NCBI GenBank assembly: GCA_963921795.1
Contig: OY997656.1
Span: 55,188,338 to 55,252,337, forward strand
Length of the DNA: 64,000 nt
Direction of reading: 5' to 3'
Source of the DNA: Nannobrachium achirus
Taxonomy: Eukaryota > Chordata > Actinopteri > Myctophiformes > Myctophidae
The translations under genes were made by a program, and so were the position numbers. The notes beneath the pieces were generated by a model. It worked only from the letters and a program-made list of their open reading frames with translations. It had not been told where the DNA came from and ran no database searches. Below are positions 22,031 to 32,450 of the stretch, one piece after another (the first letter of the stretch is position 1; each line of letters opens with the position of its first letter).

Positions 22031-23088
22031 TAATTTATTTTACCCTATTTCGGAGGCTCAGAGTAAAAGTAATCTGAGTATATATAATCCGAGTATGTCC
22101 TGTTTTTTTTTTTTGTGATTGTATTTTCTTTCAGAAAAATAACAATCGCAGACACCAGTGCTTTTGTAACGGCCGGTAGAGAAGGCCGCGTTTTAAACAC
22201 GAAAGTTAGATTAGGAGATAAATGCACTTTTGTGAATCTCATAACACTGCAAGGGATTTCCGGTCACATGATACCCCATTGCATTTGGGAATTGGAGTGT
22301 TTCTCTTCACCCACGGTTACCACATACAGCAAGCTACACTTTAATATTAAACAATAGAAAACGTGTCAAATGCGTCAAGGGCACCGGGAGACATCAGAGT
22401 GTTGGAGTGTTAAGTGTGTACAGTGCTTTATCCCTAGCTACATATTTGAGATAATGTCTGATCTAACCATGCATAGTCTTCTCTACCCCGGCGCCCCCAG
22501 CCATGTCAGAGCCTCCCTTGTCATCCTGGCACGTCATCAAACATGTCTGAGCCCGTCGTCACCGCGTCTCCATGGCGGTGACATGGATCAGTCAGATGAG
22601 ATATTGTCTCCTCCTGAGGAATAGGTCAGTCCTCTGCGACCAGCCGGTGACCCGGGGACAGTGCCTCGTCGTGCCCTCTACTCTGCCGGAAGGCACCAGG
22701 GTCATGAAAACGCTAATACGTATCTGCCAAAAGGACCTGTCGAAGATCATTGGCTACAGAAAACCTGAGTCCCTTTTGGTCCATGTAGCTGTTTCCGTGA
22801 GAAGCAAACAACGGGGTCTACATCTGATGAGGTCTCACTCTGGGGTCGAGACGGTAACCAGCACCCATGGATTGACCTTCACAGCCCTGGGTATGCACAA
22901 GGCTGTTAACTGTCAGAGCGACCTAGAACACAGCGTTGATATCAAGCCTGAACTGTCTAGGGCAGGGTTCCCCAATTAGTTTTCCCCAAGGGCCGAATTA
23001 TTTCTAGGGTACCAAGCCGAGGGCCACAACATTGCAGGGGGCGGCGGTGGGGTTCCCGCTACTCCAGCGACTGCGACAGTTCAGATAT
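22031..23088. other. Unassigned sequence ending in a hAT tip
   Basis: A 135-codon open frame at 22572-22979 (start MAVTWISQMRYCLLL) has no family resemblance I recognise. CAGGGTTCCCCAATTAG at about 22963 is a hAT-type terminus (compare CAGGGGTGCCCAAA tips) that truncates that frame. Function unknown. Confidence 0.4.
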
Positions 23089-23306
23089 CGTCGTTGTCGG
23101 GTGAAAATCTTGTATGTCCAAAACCATTCGTTTTGCATTTATCATTTAAAAAAATATCTAAACTAGTGAAAACAACCGACAAGCACACAACGCCGTTGTT
23201 TGCTTGTAGATCTGCTGTTTTCACTACTTTTGTGCGACGGCCTTATATGATTTGCGAAAGAACGTACAAATTTGGAGATATGAGATTTCCACCCGACAAC
23301 GACACT
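23089..23306 (-). mobile_element. MITE family B copy
   Basis: Ends read CGTTGTCGGGTGAAAATCTT and the complement CGTTGTCGGGTGGAAATCTC. The centre is the recurring hairpin (23163-23227, variant with TGCTTGTAGATCTGCTGTTT). Other copies: 39757-39970, 45425-45900, 48060-48600. Confidence 0.85.
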
Positions 23307-23434
23307 CAAGTACAACTTACTCGTAATCAATGGGTTAGCCGGGTTCTGATTCGCCTTTTCGGTACCGAGCCACGATGTAAACAAACCAAGCTAAGCTAAC
23401 ACTGGAATCAAGGTTTACAGCCAAAATTAAGTGC

Positions 23435-23801
23435 TTTATCACTAATTATATTAAAAATCGTTACTTTTATCATGTGCCCAATGTCTCAAAGAGTATGTGT
23501 GGTAAATATCAGCTAAAAACGAATTACTTTTTTTTCGGTCGTTTTTTTGGAAAATAAAATAATACTTTATCGATAATTATATTAAAAATCGTTACTTTCA
23601 TCAGATTCCCGATGTCTCAAATAGGCTTTCTGGTAAATATCAGCTAAAACAGAATTATTATTTTTTTCGACAATTTTCAGGATTTTCAGAGGTTATTAAA
23701 GGCAGAGCCCTCCTCAGACCAGTTCATTCCTCTTGTCAGGGAAGGTTTACTGTATTTCTCCTGTTTAGAAGCAGCTTTTCAACCCTAACGCTCTAACCAA
23801 A
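23435..23801 (+). promoter_or_regulatory. Duplicated AT-rich regulatory block and putative promoter
   Basis: A block of about 95 bp containing ATTATATTAAAAATCGTTAC and GGTAAATATCAGCTAAAA occurs twice in tandem (about 23440-23525 and 23569-23659). After it comes GGTTATTAAAGGCAGAGCCCT, a TATA-like sequence about 105 bp before the ATG at 23802. The same block is found once, inverted, at 42590-42690, next to GGCTATATAAGCCAGAGCCC. A shared promoter/operator is the simplest reading, but no transcription evidence is available. Confidence 0.55.
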
Positions 23802-24857
23802 ATGGCCGATGGCCACGAAGAGAACCCTTCGGACCTGGATGAGCTGCTTCGTGAAGAAGCAGCCATCCAGGTCTTCCCGCTCAATCCTCCCCCGGTTGAC
23901 CAACCCTACCGGGGGTTTTATTTTGATTGGGCGTTGGCAGTGATGGACGAAAGGGCCCATGGGGCTCAACCCGTCCGTCGGTGGGACTACGTAGAGGAAG
24001 AGGGCTCTGGGGAGGACCGTACTATTCCGGAAGTATGGCCTCTGACCTCCTCAGGGTCCGCTTCCTCTGGTTCCTCCCCAGAACCCCGTCCCAAAAGGGT
24101 GAGGGTTATGCAGCCAGGCCCTGGCTCTACCCCCCCGGGCTCATCCCACAATCTCTCTGTCCCAGAGCCAACCCAGGCAGGTGAGCCAGGGTCTGGCTCC
24201 TCACCCCGCCCTTCTCCCCTACCGCCATCACCTCTTGCACCTTTTATGTTGCCTCAGCAAGAGGGCTCTGGGGAAGGCCCTACCATCCCCAACGTCTGGC
24301 CTGCTTCCCCCAGCTCCTCTGGGTCCCCACCCTCGCCTGGCCCTGTGGAAGGGCCAGGCAGTCCAGGGGACTCGGATAACTCGGACAACTGGCCGTTGGC
24401 CGAGCTAAATAGGCGCTACCAGCGTCGAGCCATGGCAGCCCCTGTGCCCCTGCCCTCCTCAGGTGAAGATTCCATGCCAGACGACATGCCGTTGGCCGAC
24501 TGGTGGAATCAACGCCAAGGACGGGCATCGGCTAAGCCCTCATCCCCTGATCCCCTACCCGTGCCCCCCTCGCCTGGCCCTGCCCCAGTACCCCTGCCCC
24601 CCAGTCCACCAACTGGGTCCCCCTCATCCCCCCCTGATCCTCTACCCGTGCCCCCCTCGCCTGGCCGTGTGGAAGGGCCAGGTGAGTTTGAACGGGCAGA
24701 TGACCCAGCGTTCAATGACTGGCTGAATCACTATTTTAACGGCCCGGAGGGGGAGTTGGGGTCCTCATTTGGGGAGGAGGAGGAGGAACGAGGGTTTGAG
24801 GAGGTGGCGACAGCTAACGTCGCCAGCCCCCTCAATGTTTATGAATGTCACCCGTAA
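23802..24857 (+). CDS. Acidic, proline/serine-rich 351-aa protein, unknown family
   Basis: Single uninterrupted frame starting ATGGCCGATGG behind a TATA-like promoter. The N-terminus (MADGHEENPSDLDELLREEA) is acidic. The middle is Pro/Ser-rich with two EGSGE-x-TIP-x-VWP repeats. Three degenerate repeats follow: NWPLAELNRRYQRR, MPLADWWNQRQGR and AFNDWLNHYFNG. The tail ends in GEEEEERGF. No signal peptide, membrane segment or catalytic motif. It is much richer in GC than the flanks, and an open frame of this length in repeat-dense DNA suggests recent selection or recent arrival. The repeated acidic-aromatic motifs could be protein-binding or activation segments; that is a guess. The broken gene P1 follows in the same direction. 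It could be a gene of a large mobile or virus-like element. Confidence 0.6.
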   Translation: MADGHEENPSDLDELLREEAAIQVFPLNPPPVDQPYRGFYFDWALAVMDERAHGAQPVRRWDYVEEEGSGEDRTIPEVWPLTSSGSASSGSSPEPRPKRVRVMQPGPGSTPPGSSHNLSVPEPTQAGEPGSGSSPRPSPLPPSPLAPFMLPQQEGSGEGPTIPNVWPASPSSSGSPPSPGPVEGPGSPGDSDNSDNWPLAELNRRYQRRAMAAPVPLPSSGEDSMPDDMPLADWWNQRQGRASAKPSSPDPLPVPPSPGPAPVPLPPSPPTGSPSSPPDPLPVPPSPGRVEGPGEFERADDPAFNDWLNHYFNGPEGELGSSFGEEEEERGFEEVATANVASPLNVYECHP

Positions 24858-24898
24858 CAACGTTCCTCCGCAGGGAGTCGGGCCCCCTGCTCGTAGTC

Positions 24899-24968
24899 CA
24901 CCCCGTCTATGTCCCTGTCGCAGAGAGCTCTCTGCGCTTCAATTTCGAGAGGGACATAGACGGGGTGG
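24899..24968. repeat. 70-bp nested palindrome
   Basis: CACCCCGTCTATGTCCCT and AGGGACATAGACGGGGTG are perfect 18-bp complements enclosing a second perfect palindrome GCAGAGAGCTCTCTGC. It lies just after the stop of the 351-aa gene. It may act as a 3' processing or protein-binding structure, or be the tip of an insertion. Confidence 0.85.
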
Positions 24969-25196
24969 TCATCGAGCCGGTAGTCTCGCGTAGCCAGACA
25001 ACTATTCCACAATCTCTGAATGCTATATAGAGTCTGGAAGAGCAGCTCCCGAACGGCGAGTATCGGAAGTAGCCACTGCTGCACTGAACTGTAGTCCCAT
25101 TGGAAACGTAACAGAAACACAACAGCTCAGACAAAGTCATTCGAGCTGCCTATTATTGTTATGAGTGTATAGTTTAAGAAAACGTTTTAAAACATC
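24969..25196. other. MITE-like tip between the two genes
   Basis: GTAGTCTCGCGTAGCCAGAC at about 24980 is a terminus seen on fish MITEs. The remainder is AT-rich with no gene. Confidence 0.4.
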
Positions 25197-27576
25197 ATGG
25201 AGGTAACACCAATAACACCAGAGAAAGACGAAATAAAGCCCCCAGAAATGTTGAAAGGAGACATAACGCTTCCACTAGGACATGTTATTGTTACTGCACC
25301 AAGGGAGCGGTTGCGTCATATCCGCTTTATCTCGCACTCATCGTTTCTTCCCCGGTTTGCCAGACTGTATGCTGGGAGCATTTGACCAAATCGTGGAGGC
25401 AACAGTCTGGCCACGCGAGACTATCGAGCCGGGGACCCTCTCTAATATCACCCTTCCTATCCATTTCCTGTTCCTGCCCACCTCCCTCCCCAAACGGCAT
25501 ATCCCACATTGGCCGTTCTTAAAAAAGCATGTCCCACTGGCAGAGTTGTCACCCACCGCCCTGGACGAGTGGTTCCATGCGCATGGGACCACTCTGGCCT
25601 ACCCGGACGGCGGGTGGCAACTGCACTGGACGCTGGTGCCCGCGTCCTTCGTGAAGCCGAGTGGGTACCTGGGGAACACCGAGAAGGCGCAGCGGCTGTG
25701 CTTCAGCTACCAAAAAGCCATTGCCCTGAGTTTCCAGAGGCTCCTGCGGCGCATGTCTTTTGAGGAGAGAAGGAGGCCCTCTCTCCTCAAAAACAACTTT
25801 TCCGACACCGGAAGGTTTAACGTGTTGCCGCTAGGCCTGTCACGATTTACTAAACCCACGATTCGATTCGAATCACGATTCAAGGTTGACGATTCACGAT
25901 GTCACGATTTTTTCACGATTTTTTCAACAAATTTATTTTCCAGAGAAATTACCCAAAAAAATCCACAATTCTTACAATTCCATTATTTTTTTTGCTTTTA
26001 ACAATACTGTTTTCTCTTATGCTCTTTTCAATACAGTAGAACTATCAAATGACAAAAAACAACAATAACATTTCAGTTCACTTGTCTTCTCTTACAAGGA
26101 ATCCTGTATGTTTTAGATGTTCTCTTATCCTCTATACAGTAGCAAATAGCAAATGACAGATAGTGTAAACTTATCAATTCTTAAATGTCAAATCCTGTTC
26201 TTTTTTTAAACAACACTCTTACACTTTTTTCAATACTGTATCAAAGAATGCCTTTTTTTTGTGGTACATATCAAGCCAACTGTACTGTAAGCCAGGCACA
26301 AACTAAGGCATAATAACAACTCTTACCCTCTTTTCAAAATCAATAATTCATCAAAGTCAAGACCTAGTGTCTCATTGTGGATAGACTGTTCAAAGTCCCT
26401 GACTTTCTAACACACCATTCCACCAGCTTATATATTGAATGTGTCAATTCTTGTTTACCATTCCACCGGCTTATATATTGACTGTGTCAATTCTTGTTTT
26501 CACTAGAAACGTTGTTTCCACATTGTAACCAGTGGCAGAGACATGCATCTGTACGTAGCATTGTTGTTGTTAGCCCTTAGCACTGATAAGTGCTATGCTC
26601 TGTAGCAGCAAAGTAATGACACAGCACTCAACTAACTGCTCTCTTTGTCAATCGAAATCGCGGAGCTCTTCTCTGCAGCCCAATGGAGGCACGCTGGCAG
26701 CTGTGAGTGGGTGAGCCTTCCTACTGTAGCTGCCGCTGCCTGTGTCTGCCTGACGTTAGACGTTGAATGCAGAGACGTTGAAGACAGAATGGAGATTAAG
26801 TCGAGGGCGACCTCTGGTGGTCGAATCGCGATTCGTTTTTTAAAAAAAATCGATTTTCACCGTCCCCCAATAAAATCGATTTAAATCGATTTTTTCGTAA
26901 ATCGTGACAGGCCTAGTTGCCGCAGGACCAACCCTTCATCCTGGAACTGCTGGACAGGGCCATCGCCGACGTCGAAACGGCCCCCGGGCACAAGGATTAT
27001 GGTCACGCTAACCTGCTTCGGACAGAAGTCGCCGGCCCCGGTTGACCTCGGGGACATAGTCGCGGACACCGCCTCAGTCGAGGCGGTGTCCGTACACGCG
27101 GCTGTGTCCCTGAGGGACACCGACGGGTCGGTTGACCTTCTGTGGTCCCGCTTTGGACTTCACAGGATAATTGGCGGTCTCGGCAGGGTGTTCACCACCT
27201 ATGCCCTGCACGAGGCTGCCAATTATCAAAGCAACCTGACCCACAACACTGCCCCGGACTGGAACGACCGCCTCACCGCGGTGTGGCACAGTTGACGTTT
27301 GTGCAACTGTACACAGACGGGCCACACCTCCATCAGTCGCCGTTTTTTAAACACCCGGTGACGGCGGTTGTGTGTGGCACGGGCCTCGTCCACAGTGAGG
27401 TGGGGAAGAGCCAGTATGCGCGCGCTCGAAAGTACACCGCCAGGCTGGAGGGGGTGTTGCGCTTCTCGCGAGGTGACATCCCCTCCAGCCTAACCCCCAC
27501 TTCCCTGCTGGAAGTACCCCTCATCCTCCCCATGAGGGTTAGGGTTAGGACGAGGAAAAAATGTATACTGGAATGA
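25197..27576 (+). pseudogene. Broken gene P1, unknown family
   Basis: Protein-like frames run in series. MEVTPITPEKDEIKPPEML starts at 25197. A second frame from about 25380 includes HWPFLKKHVPLAELSPTALD and RLLRRMSFEERRRPSLLKNN. It continues across the 25832-26915 insertion into a segment ending near 27044. Two more frames then carry LLWSRFGLHRIIGGLGRVFT and GLVHSEVGKSQYARARKYTA, ending at 27576. At least three frameshifts plus the insertion make it non-functional. No family or motif recognised. A diverged relative is encoded on the minus strand at 42372-42570, so P1 is a real gene family. High GC and tight spacing behind the 351-aa gene suggest the two travelled together. Confidence 0.55.
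25832..26915. mobile_element. 1084-bp hAT-like transposon inserted in P1
   Basis: Ends TAGGCCTGTCACGATTTAC and GTAAATCGTGACAGGCCTA are perfect complements. GTTGCCGC flanks both sides (25824-25831 and 26916-26923), a perfect 8-bp duplication. Subterminal regions are rich in ATTCGATT/AATCGAT motifs. No transposase frame is visible, so it is non-autonomous. Duplication and terminus agree perfectly, so insertion is recent relative to its surroundings. Confidence 0.96.
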
Positions 27577-28955
27577 TAAAAAAAAAAGAAAAAAGGAAAA
27601 GAAAGAACAAATGGTACTATGCTGGTTGTCATTGAGGAATGCTGTAGGCCTAATTAAATACAGATCCTTCTAAAAAAAATTGAATATTGTGTAAAAGTAC
27701 ATTTTCTTGACACTTTCATATATTTCATGAAACTTTCATATATTCTAGATACAATGGACATTCGGTGAATTATTCCAAACCTTTTTTTGGTCAAATTTAG
27801 AATTTTTGTGGCATACGTCTCATGAATATCAAAAGTCCATATTTCAAAATATTACAATATTACATGAGACCACTCAAAACAAGGATTTATAATAGAGAAA
27901 TGTCAACCTTCTGAAGTCAGAGTGGCTTGAAGTCCAGTGGGAAGATTCCACGGTCAGTTATGATTTGAGGTGCTAAGGCATCTGCAATGCTTTTTCACAG
28001 AATATTCGTATTTTTCGAGAAGGATCTGTATACTGTATGTTGGTAATACTGAAGAGTGGGTACCTAAACATTGGTACCTCAATATTAAATTGGTTGTTTT
28101 TTCCCCCCCTTCCAAACAACTCAACCAGGTGCAAGGAGCTGCGGTATCCCGGGAGGCGGGAGGGGGACCAAGACTCCCTGTTGTCCCCCAATATGTCATT
28201 ATTTTTATTTTATTTTTTGCACTTGGAGATGTGCTCTCCTCAACGTTGCCGAGGTGCTGACAAGGAAACCCACCAAAACAGACGTGTCTAACAACCTTAA
28301 CGAGGTCGAGAGCCAGGTCATGGAAGGAGGCTAGAAGATAGAAGCCTAGCCAGAGTGTTTGGTGAGGAGCAGGTGGGCACTAGCAGAGCAGAGCAGCTTA
28401 GCTTTTGAGTTGGCTGTTTGCTGGTTGAAAGGGGGAGCTGAACATTGCCTGAGCCAACAAAGGATGAACCCTCCATCGTCGCTTCCAGTCATCCCGGTTC
28501 TCCATACTCGTTGAACTCAAGCCTTGAAGGGGTGACCTGCAGAGTGGACTGGACTTCAGGGAGGAGTCATCAGAAGATAGCTGGTAATAGAGTGTCTGTG
28601 ACTCAGGAAGGGGAAAACCAAGAACCTTCCCTGAGAGCTGAAACGCATAACGGTGCCAACGCACGCTCTCACCCTGAGTAACGAGGCGTATGGTGCCAGG
28701 GACGTATAGGGGGCCCTACAACCTACGTGGCCCTACTTACCAGCTATCTTCAACCGAGAGGCGCAAGGCTCGGAAAGAACAACTACACTACGTGGATTGG
28801 TGCTGTGCTGTGCTGTGCTGTGCTGTGCTGTGCTGTGGGTGACGGCGCCGTGAGGAGGGCGACGTGCTGGGAGCTCCACAAACTAGTTTTTAGGCTAAGT
28901 AACAGTTTAGGTAAACAGTTTAGGTTAGTCTAGTCTAGTTCACAAGTAAAGGATC
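27577..28955. other. Region between P1 and the LINE; probable LINE 5' UTR
   Basis: AT-rich to about 28200, then GC-richer sequence that may be the LINE 5' UTR. A (GTGCT)n pentanucleotide run lies at 28800-28838. An open frame at 28445-28681 has no recognisable domain. The 5' boundary of the LINE was not located. Confidence 0.45.
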
Positions 28956-31931
28956 TTGTACATCGGAACGATCGGTGGTAGGATGACGACTGCTCAGCGC
29001 AACAAAAGTGGCAGTGCTACCGCCAAACAGGTTGCCTACAGCAAACAAATGCTTCTGAACATCAGAGAAGTATGTCAGACTCACCGATTACGGCCCGACC
29101 CCCTCACCTTATTCCCCGAATTGAGGAGGACTCAGCGGAGGAAGAGAGGCAGACGAGCCGGGACTCTGGTCCGGCTGAGGCGGCGAGCCCATAGAGCCCC
29201 ACTTCCTAGCCTGCTGCTGGCTAATGTACAGTCCCTGGAGAATAAACTTAGTGAACTACGGGCACGAGTCTTCTTCCAGCCCGACATCAGGAGATGCAAT
29301 GTGATCTGTCTCACAGAGACCTGGTTAACGGCTGCAACACCAAGCCATGCCATTGAGCCCATGGGCTTCTCTGTTCATCGGACGGATCGGGACACGGAGC
29401 TCGCGCAGAAGAAGACGGGTGGAGGCGTATGTCTCATGGTGAACCGGGCCTGGTGTCACGAGGAAAACATCACAACTGTTGTTTCAGTTTGTTCCCTAAA
29501 CCTGGAGTGTCTCCTGTTGCAGTGTCGTCCTGCCTGGCTCCCTCGTGAGTTTACATCGGTCACGATAGCCGCTGTTTACATCCCACCGCAGGCGAACAAG
29601 GACGCCGCACTCGAGGAACTCCATGGGCTGATCAGCAGACAGGAGACGGCTCAGCCCGACACTGCGCTGGTCATAGCCGGGGACTTTAATCACGCCAATT
29701 ACGCCAAAATAATGCCCAAATTACACCAACATATAACATTCAAGACGCGAGGCGAAAACACACTCGACCACTGCTACACTCTCTTCCGGGAAGGTTACAG
29801 AGCCCTCCCCCGCCCTGCTTTTGGCAAATCAGACCACTGCTCAATCCTCCTGCTCCCCGCCTATAGGCAGAGACTGAAGAGAGAGCCTCCGGTGCACAGG
29901 GCTGTGCGCCGGTGGTCTGACCAATCAGAAGCGATCTTGCAAGATTGTTTTGATCACACGGACTGGGAGGCGTTCAAGTCGACTGGGAATCTAGACGACT
30001 ACACCAACAACGTCACCACCTACATCAGGGAGTGTACAGAGGCTGTTGTTCCAGTCAGGAATATAAAGATGATGCCAAACCAGAAGCCATGGATAACCAG
30101 TGAGGTACGTGTAGCTCTCCACACACGATCTGTAGCCTATAACACTGGCTCAGTGGAGGAATATAAAAACTCACGTTACGCTCTCAGAGTGGCCATTACA
30201 CAGGCTAAGAAGGATTATGGTCAACGTATGGAGTCAAAACTCATCACCAACAATCCGAGGCACCTTTGGCAGGGGCTTCAAGCCATAACAGACTATAGGG
30301 GGCGCACACAGCAAACCCAACACACAACACCCACCTTTCCAGATGACTTTAACTCCTTCACTGCCAGGTTTGACCCCTCTGCTGGACCCTCTGGCACTGC
30401 TGGCCCATCTCACAACCCCATTGGTGAGCACCCACCTCTGCAACCCCCCCCTGCTGCCATGGGGAGGGGGGAGCAGACCCCCCCTTCAGAAATACCATCA
30501 CGCCCCCATTCCATCACCGGTGCTGACGAAGACTGCCCGCTCTCCATCAGCAGGGTTGATGTCTACCGCTCTTTCAAGCGGATCAACCCACGGAAGGCGG
30601 CTGGTCCGGACGGCATCCCGGGTCGTGTTCTGAAGGTCTGTGCTTACCAGTTGGCGGAGGTATTCACTGACATCTTCAATCTGTCTCTTTCCCTCAGCTC
30701 CGTCCCCACCTGCTTTAAAACCAGCACCATCATCCCCATTCCCAAGCAGCAGAAGGTGACCAGTCTAAATGACTGGTGCCCCATAGCCCTTACTCCTATA
30801 GTGAGTAAATGCTTTGAGAGCCTGGTTAAAGGACTTCTATGCCCAATGCTTCCTCCCACCCTCGACCCCCTGCAGTTTGCCTACAGAACCAACAGGAGCA
30901 CTGAAGATGCCATCTCACACGTCCTCCACATGGCCCTCTCCCACCTGGAGGGCAGGGGCACCTACGTGAGGATGCTGTTTGTGGACTACAGCTCCGCTTT
31001 TAACACCATAGTGCCCTCCAGGCTCTATGGCAAACTCCGGGACCTGGGAGTGAACACATCACTGTGCAACTGGGTCATGGACTTCCTGACAGACCGCCCC
31101 CAGACGGTGAGAGTGGCTGGTCAGTCTTCTTCCACACTGAGTCTCAGCATAGGGGCACCACAGGGCTGCGTCCTAAGCCCACTCCTGTACTCCTTGTACA
31201 CCTACGACTGCGTGGCGACCCAGACAACCAACCATGTCGTTAAGTTTGCTGACAACACGGCAGTGGTGGGTTTGATCTCTGGCGGCGACGAGTCGGCCTA
31301 CAGGGAGGAGGTAGCCACCTTGGAGAGGTGGTGTACAGACAACAACCTCTCCTTGAACGCCAGAAAGACCAAGGAGATCGTAGTAGACTACAGGAAGAAC
31401 AAAGACGAGGTCCAGCCAGTCACCATCAATGGCTCAGCGGTGGAGAGGGTGGACTCCTTCAAATGCCTCGGGGTCAATATAGAGAAGGACCTGACCTGGG
31501 ACTGCCATGTCACCGCAGTCGTGAAAAAGGCCCAACAGCGCCTGTATGGCCTCAGGCGCTTGAAGAAGTTCGGCCTGAGACCATCCACAATCAGGGACTT
31601 CTACAGGGGCACTATAGAGAGCCTCATCACAAGCAGCTTCACATCCTGGTATGGCAGCTGTACGGACAGAAACCGTAAGGCTCTGAGGAGGGTTGTTCGG
31701 ACTGCCGAGAACATCACCGGTTGTGAGCTGCCCAAGATGGAAGACCTCTACAACCAGCGCTGCCTCAACAAGTCCCTGAGGATCATTGAGGACACCACCC
31801 ACCCCCACAAACGACTTTTCTCCCCTCTTAAGTCAAAGAGGGTGAAGGGATACAAGATCCTCACGGCACGCACCACCAGGCTGAGGAACAGCTTTTTCCC
31901 ACAGGCCATCAGACTTTTAAATGCAAAGTGA
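28956..31931 (+). CDS. LINE polyprotein: APE endonuclease and reverse transcriptase
   Basis: One frame of 991 codons; the ATG at 28983 (MTTAQRNKSGSATAKQ) is an alternative start. The endonuclease domain (about residues 85-300) has LLANVQSLENKL, LTETWL, AGDFNHANY and SDHCSILLL. The reverse transcriptase has RKAAGPDGIPGRVLK (about 545), FVDYSSAFNT (about 675) and GAPQGCVLSPLL (about 732). The catalytic motif is FADN instead of FADD: codon 31254-31256 is AAC where GAC is expected, and the preceding C makes this a CpG-to-CpA change. LNDWCPIALTP likewise has Cys where related elements have Arg. The layout fits fish jockey/CR1-group LINEs (Rex1/Babar-like is possible). The frame is intact, but catalysis is probably lost. 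Confidence 0.9.
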   Translation: MYIGTIGGRMTTAQRNKSGSATAKQVAYSKQMLLNIREVCQTHRLRPDPLTLFPELRRTQRRKRGRRAGTLVRLRRRAHRAPLPSLLLANVQSLENKLSELRARVFFQPDIRRCNVICLTETWLTAATPSHAIEPMGFSVHRTDRDTELAQKKTGGGVCLMVNRAWCHEENITTVVSVCSLNLECLLLQCRPAWLPREFTSVTIAAVYIPPQANKDAALEELHGLISRQETAQPDTALVIAGDFNHANYAKIMPKLHQHITFKTRGENTLDHCYTLFREGYRALPRPAFGKSDHCSILLLPAYRQRLKREPPVHRAVRRWSDQSEAILQDCFDHTDWEAFKSTGNLDDYTNNVTTYIRECTEAVVPVRNIKMMPNQKPWITSEVRVALHTRSVAYNTGSVEEYKNSRYALRVAITQAKKDYGQRMESKLITNNPRHLWQGLQAITDYRGRTQQTQHTTPTFPDDFNSFTARFDPSAGPSGTAGPSHNPIGEHPPLQPPPAAMGRGEQTPPSEIPSRPHSITGADEDCPLSISRVDVYRSFKRINPRKAAGPDGIPGRVLKVCAYQLAEVFTDIFNLSLSLSSVPTCFKTSTIIPIPKQQKVTSLNDWCPIALTPIVSKCFESLVKGLLCPMLPPTLDPLQFAYRTNRSTEDAISHVLHMALSHLEGRGTYVRMLFVDYSSAFNTIVPSRLYGKLRDLGVNTSLCNWVMDFLTDRPQTVRVAGQSSSTLSLSIGAPQGCVLSPLLYSLYTYDCVATQTTNHVVKFADNTAVVGLISGGDESAYREEVATLERWCTDNNLSLNARKTKEIVVDYRKNKDEVQPVTINGSAVERVDSFKCLGVNIEKDLTWDCHVTAVVKKAQQRLYGLRRLKKFGLRPSTIRDFYRGTIESLITSSFTSWYGSCTDRNRKALRRVVRTAENITGCELPKMEDLYNQRCLNKSLRIIEDTTHPHKRLFSPLKSKRVKGYKILTARTTRLRNSFFPQAIRLLNAK

Positions 31932-32157
31932 GGAATGTGCAATAACTCTTTGCACTTTGCGCCATGCACTTTATTGGACTGATTATTATTGCCATACCTT
32001 GTGTTTATTTATTACGTATTTTATTGTAGGTTTTTATACGCTTTTATTATCATGTTTTTATTGTACTGGAGCTTCCGAGCATAAGATTTTCACATGTTGT
32101 ACCCAGTGCATCTAAGTGACCAATAAAGTGAATCTGAATCTGAATCTGAATCTGAGG
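31932..32157 (+). other. LINE 3' UTR with (GAATCT)n tail
   Basis: Short UTR ending CAATAAAGTGAATCTGAATC and two or three more hexamers (to about 32155). A microsatellite tail is typical of this LINE group. Confidence 0.8.
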
Positions 32158-32331
32158 CCGGTGCATCGTGAGCAAGTAGACCAAGTAAACATTCAAATGT
32201 TTAGAAATGTTTTAAAGTAACGTCCTTTTTAAAGAATATTAGTAGAAACATCTAGTCTATTAAAGTTCTTTATAATAGTGTTACAAACTCATTTATTCCT
32301 ATCACTCACTATCTTGCCTATTATGTCACGT

Positions 32332-32450
32332 TATGGCGCGGCAGGCCCTGCCCCGCCTGCGGTGCCCGACGTTGGCGGGTCTGCCAGGGATAATCAAAGG
32401 GACGGGGCTGCTGCAGGTGGCCACGGGCTGCAAAGTCAACCTGGGCTCCT
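32332..32450 (+). pseudogene. Candidate 5' exon with splice donor
   Basis: ATG then ARQALPRLRCPTLAGLPGII and LLQVATGCKVNLGS, ending exactly at a GTAAGTA donor. GC-rich against an AT-rich background. No family recognised; no matching downstream exon found. Confidence 0.3.

Noticed and set aside
24845-25030. Frame VTTFLRRESGPLLVVHPVYV after the 351-aa gene
   Set aside because: Most of it is the two arms of a perfect palindrome (24899-24968), which can give open frames on both strands.
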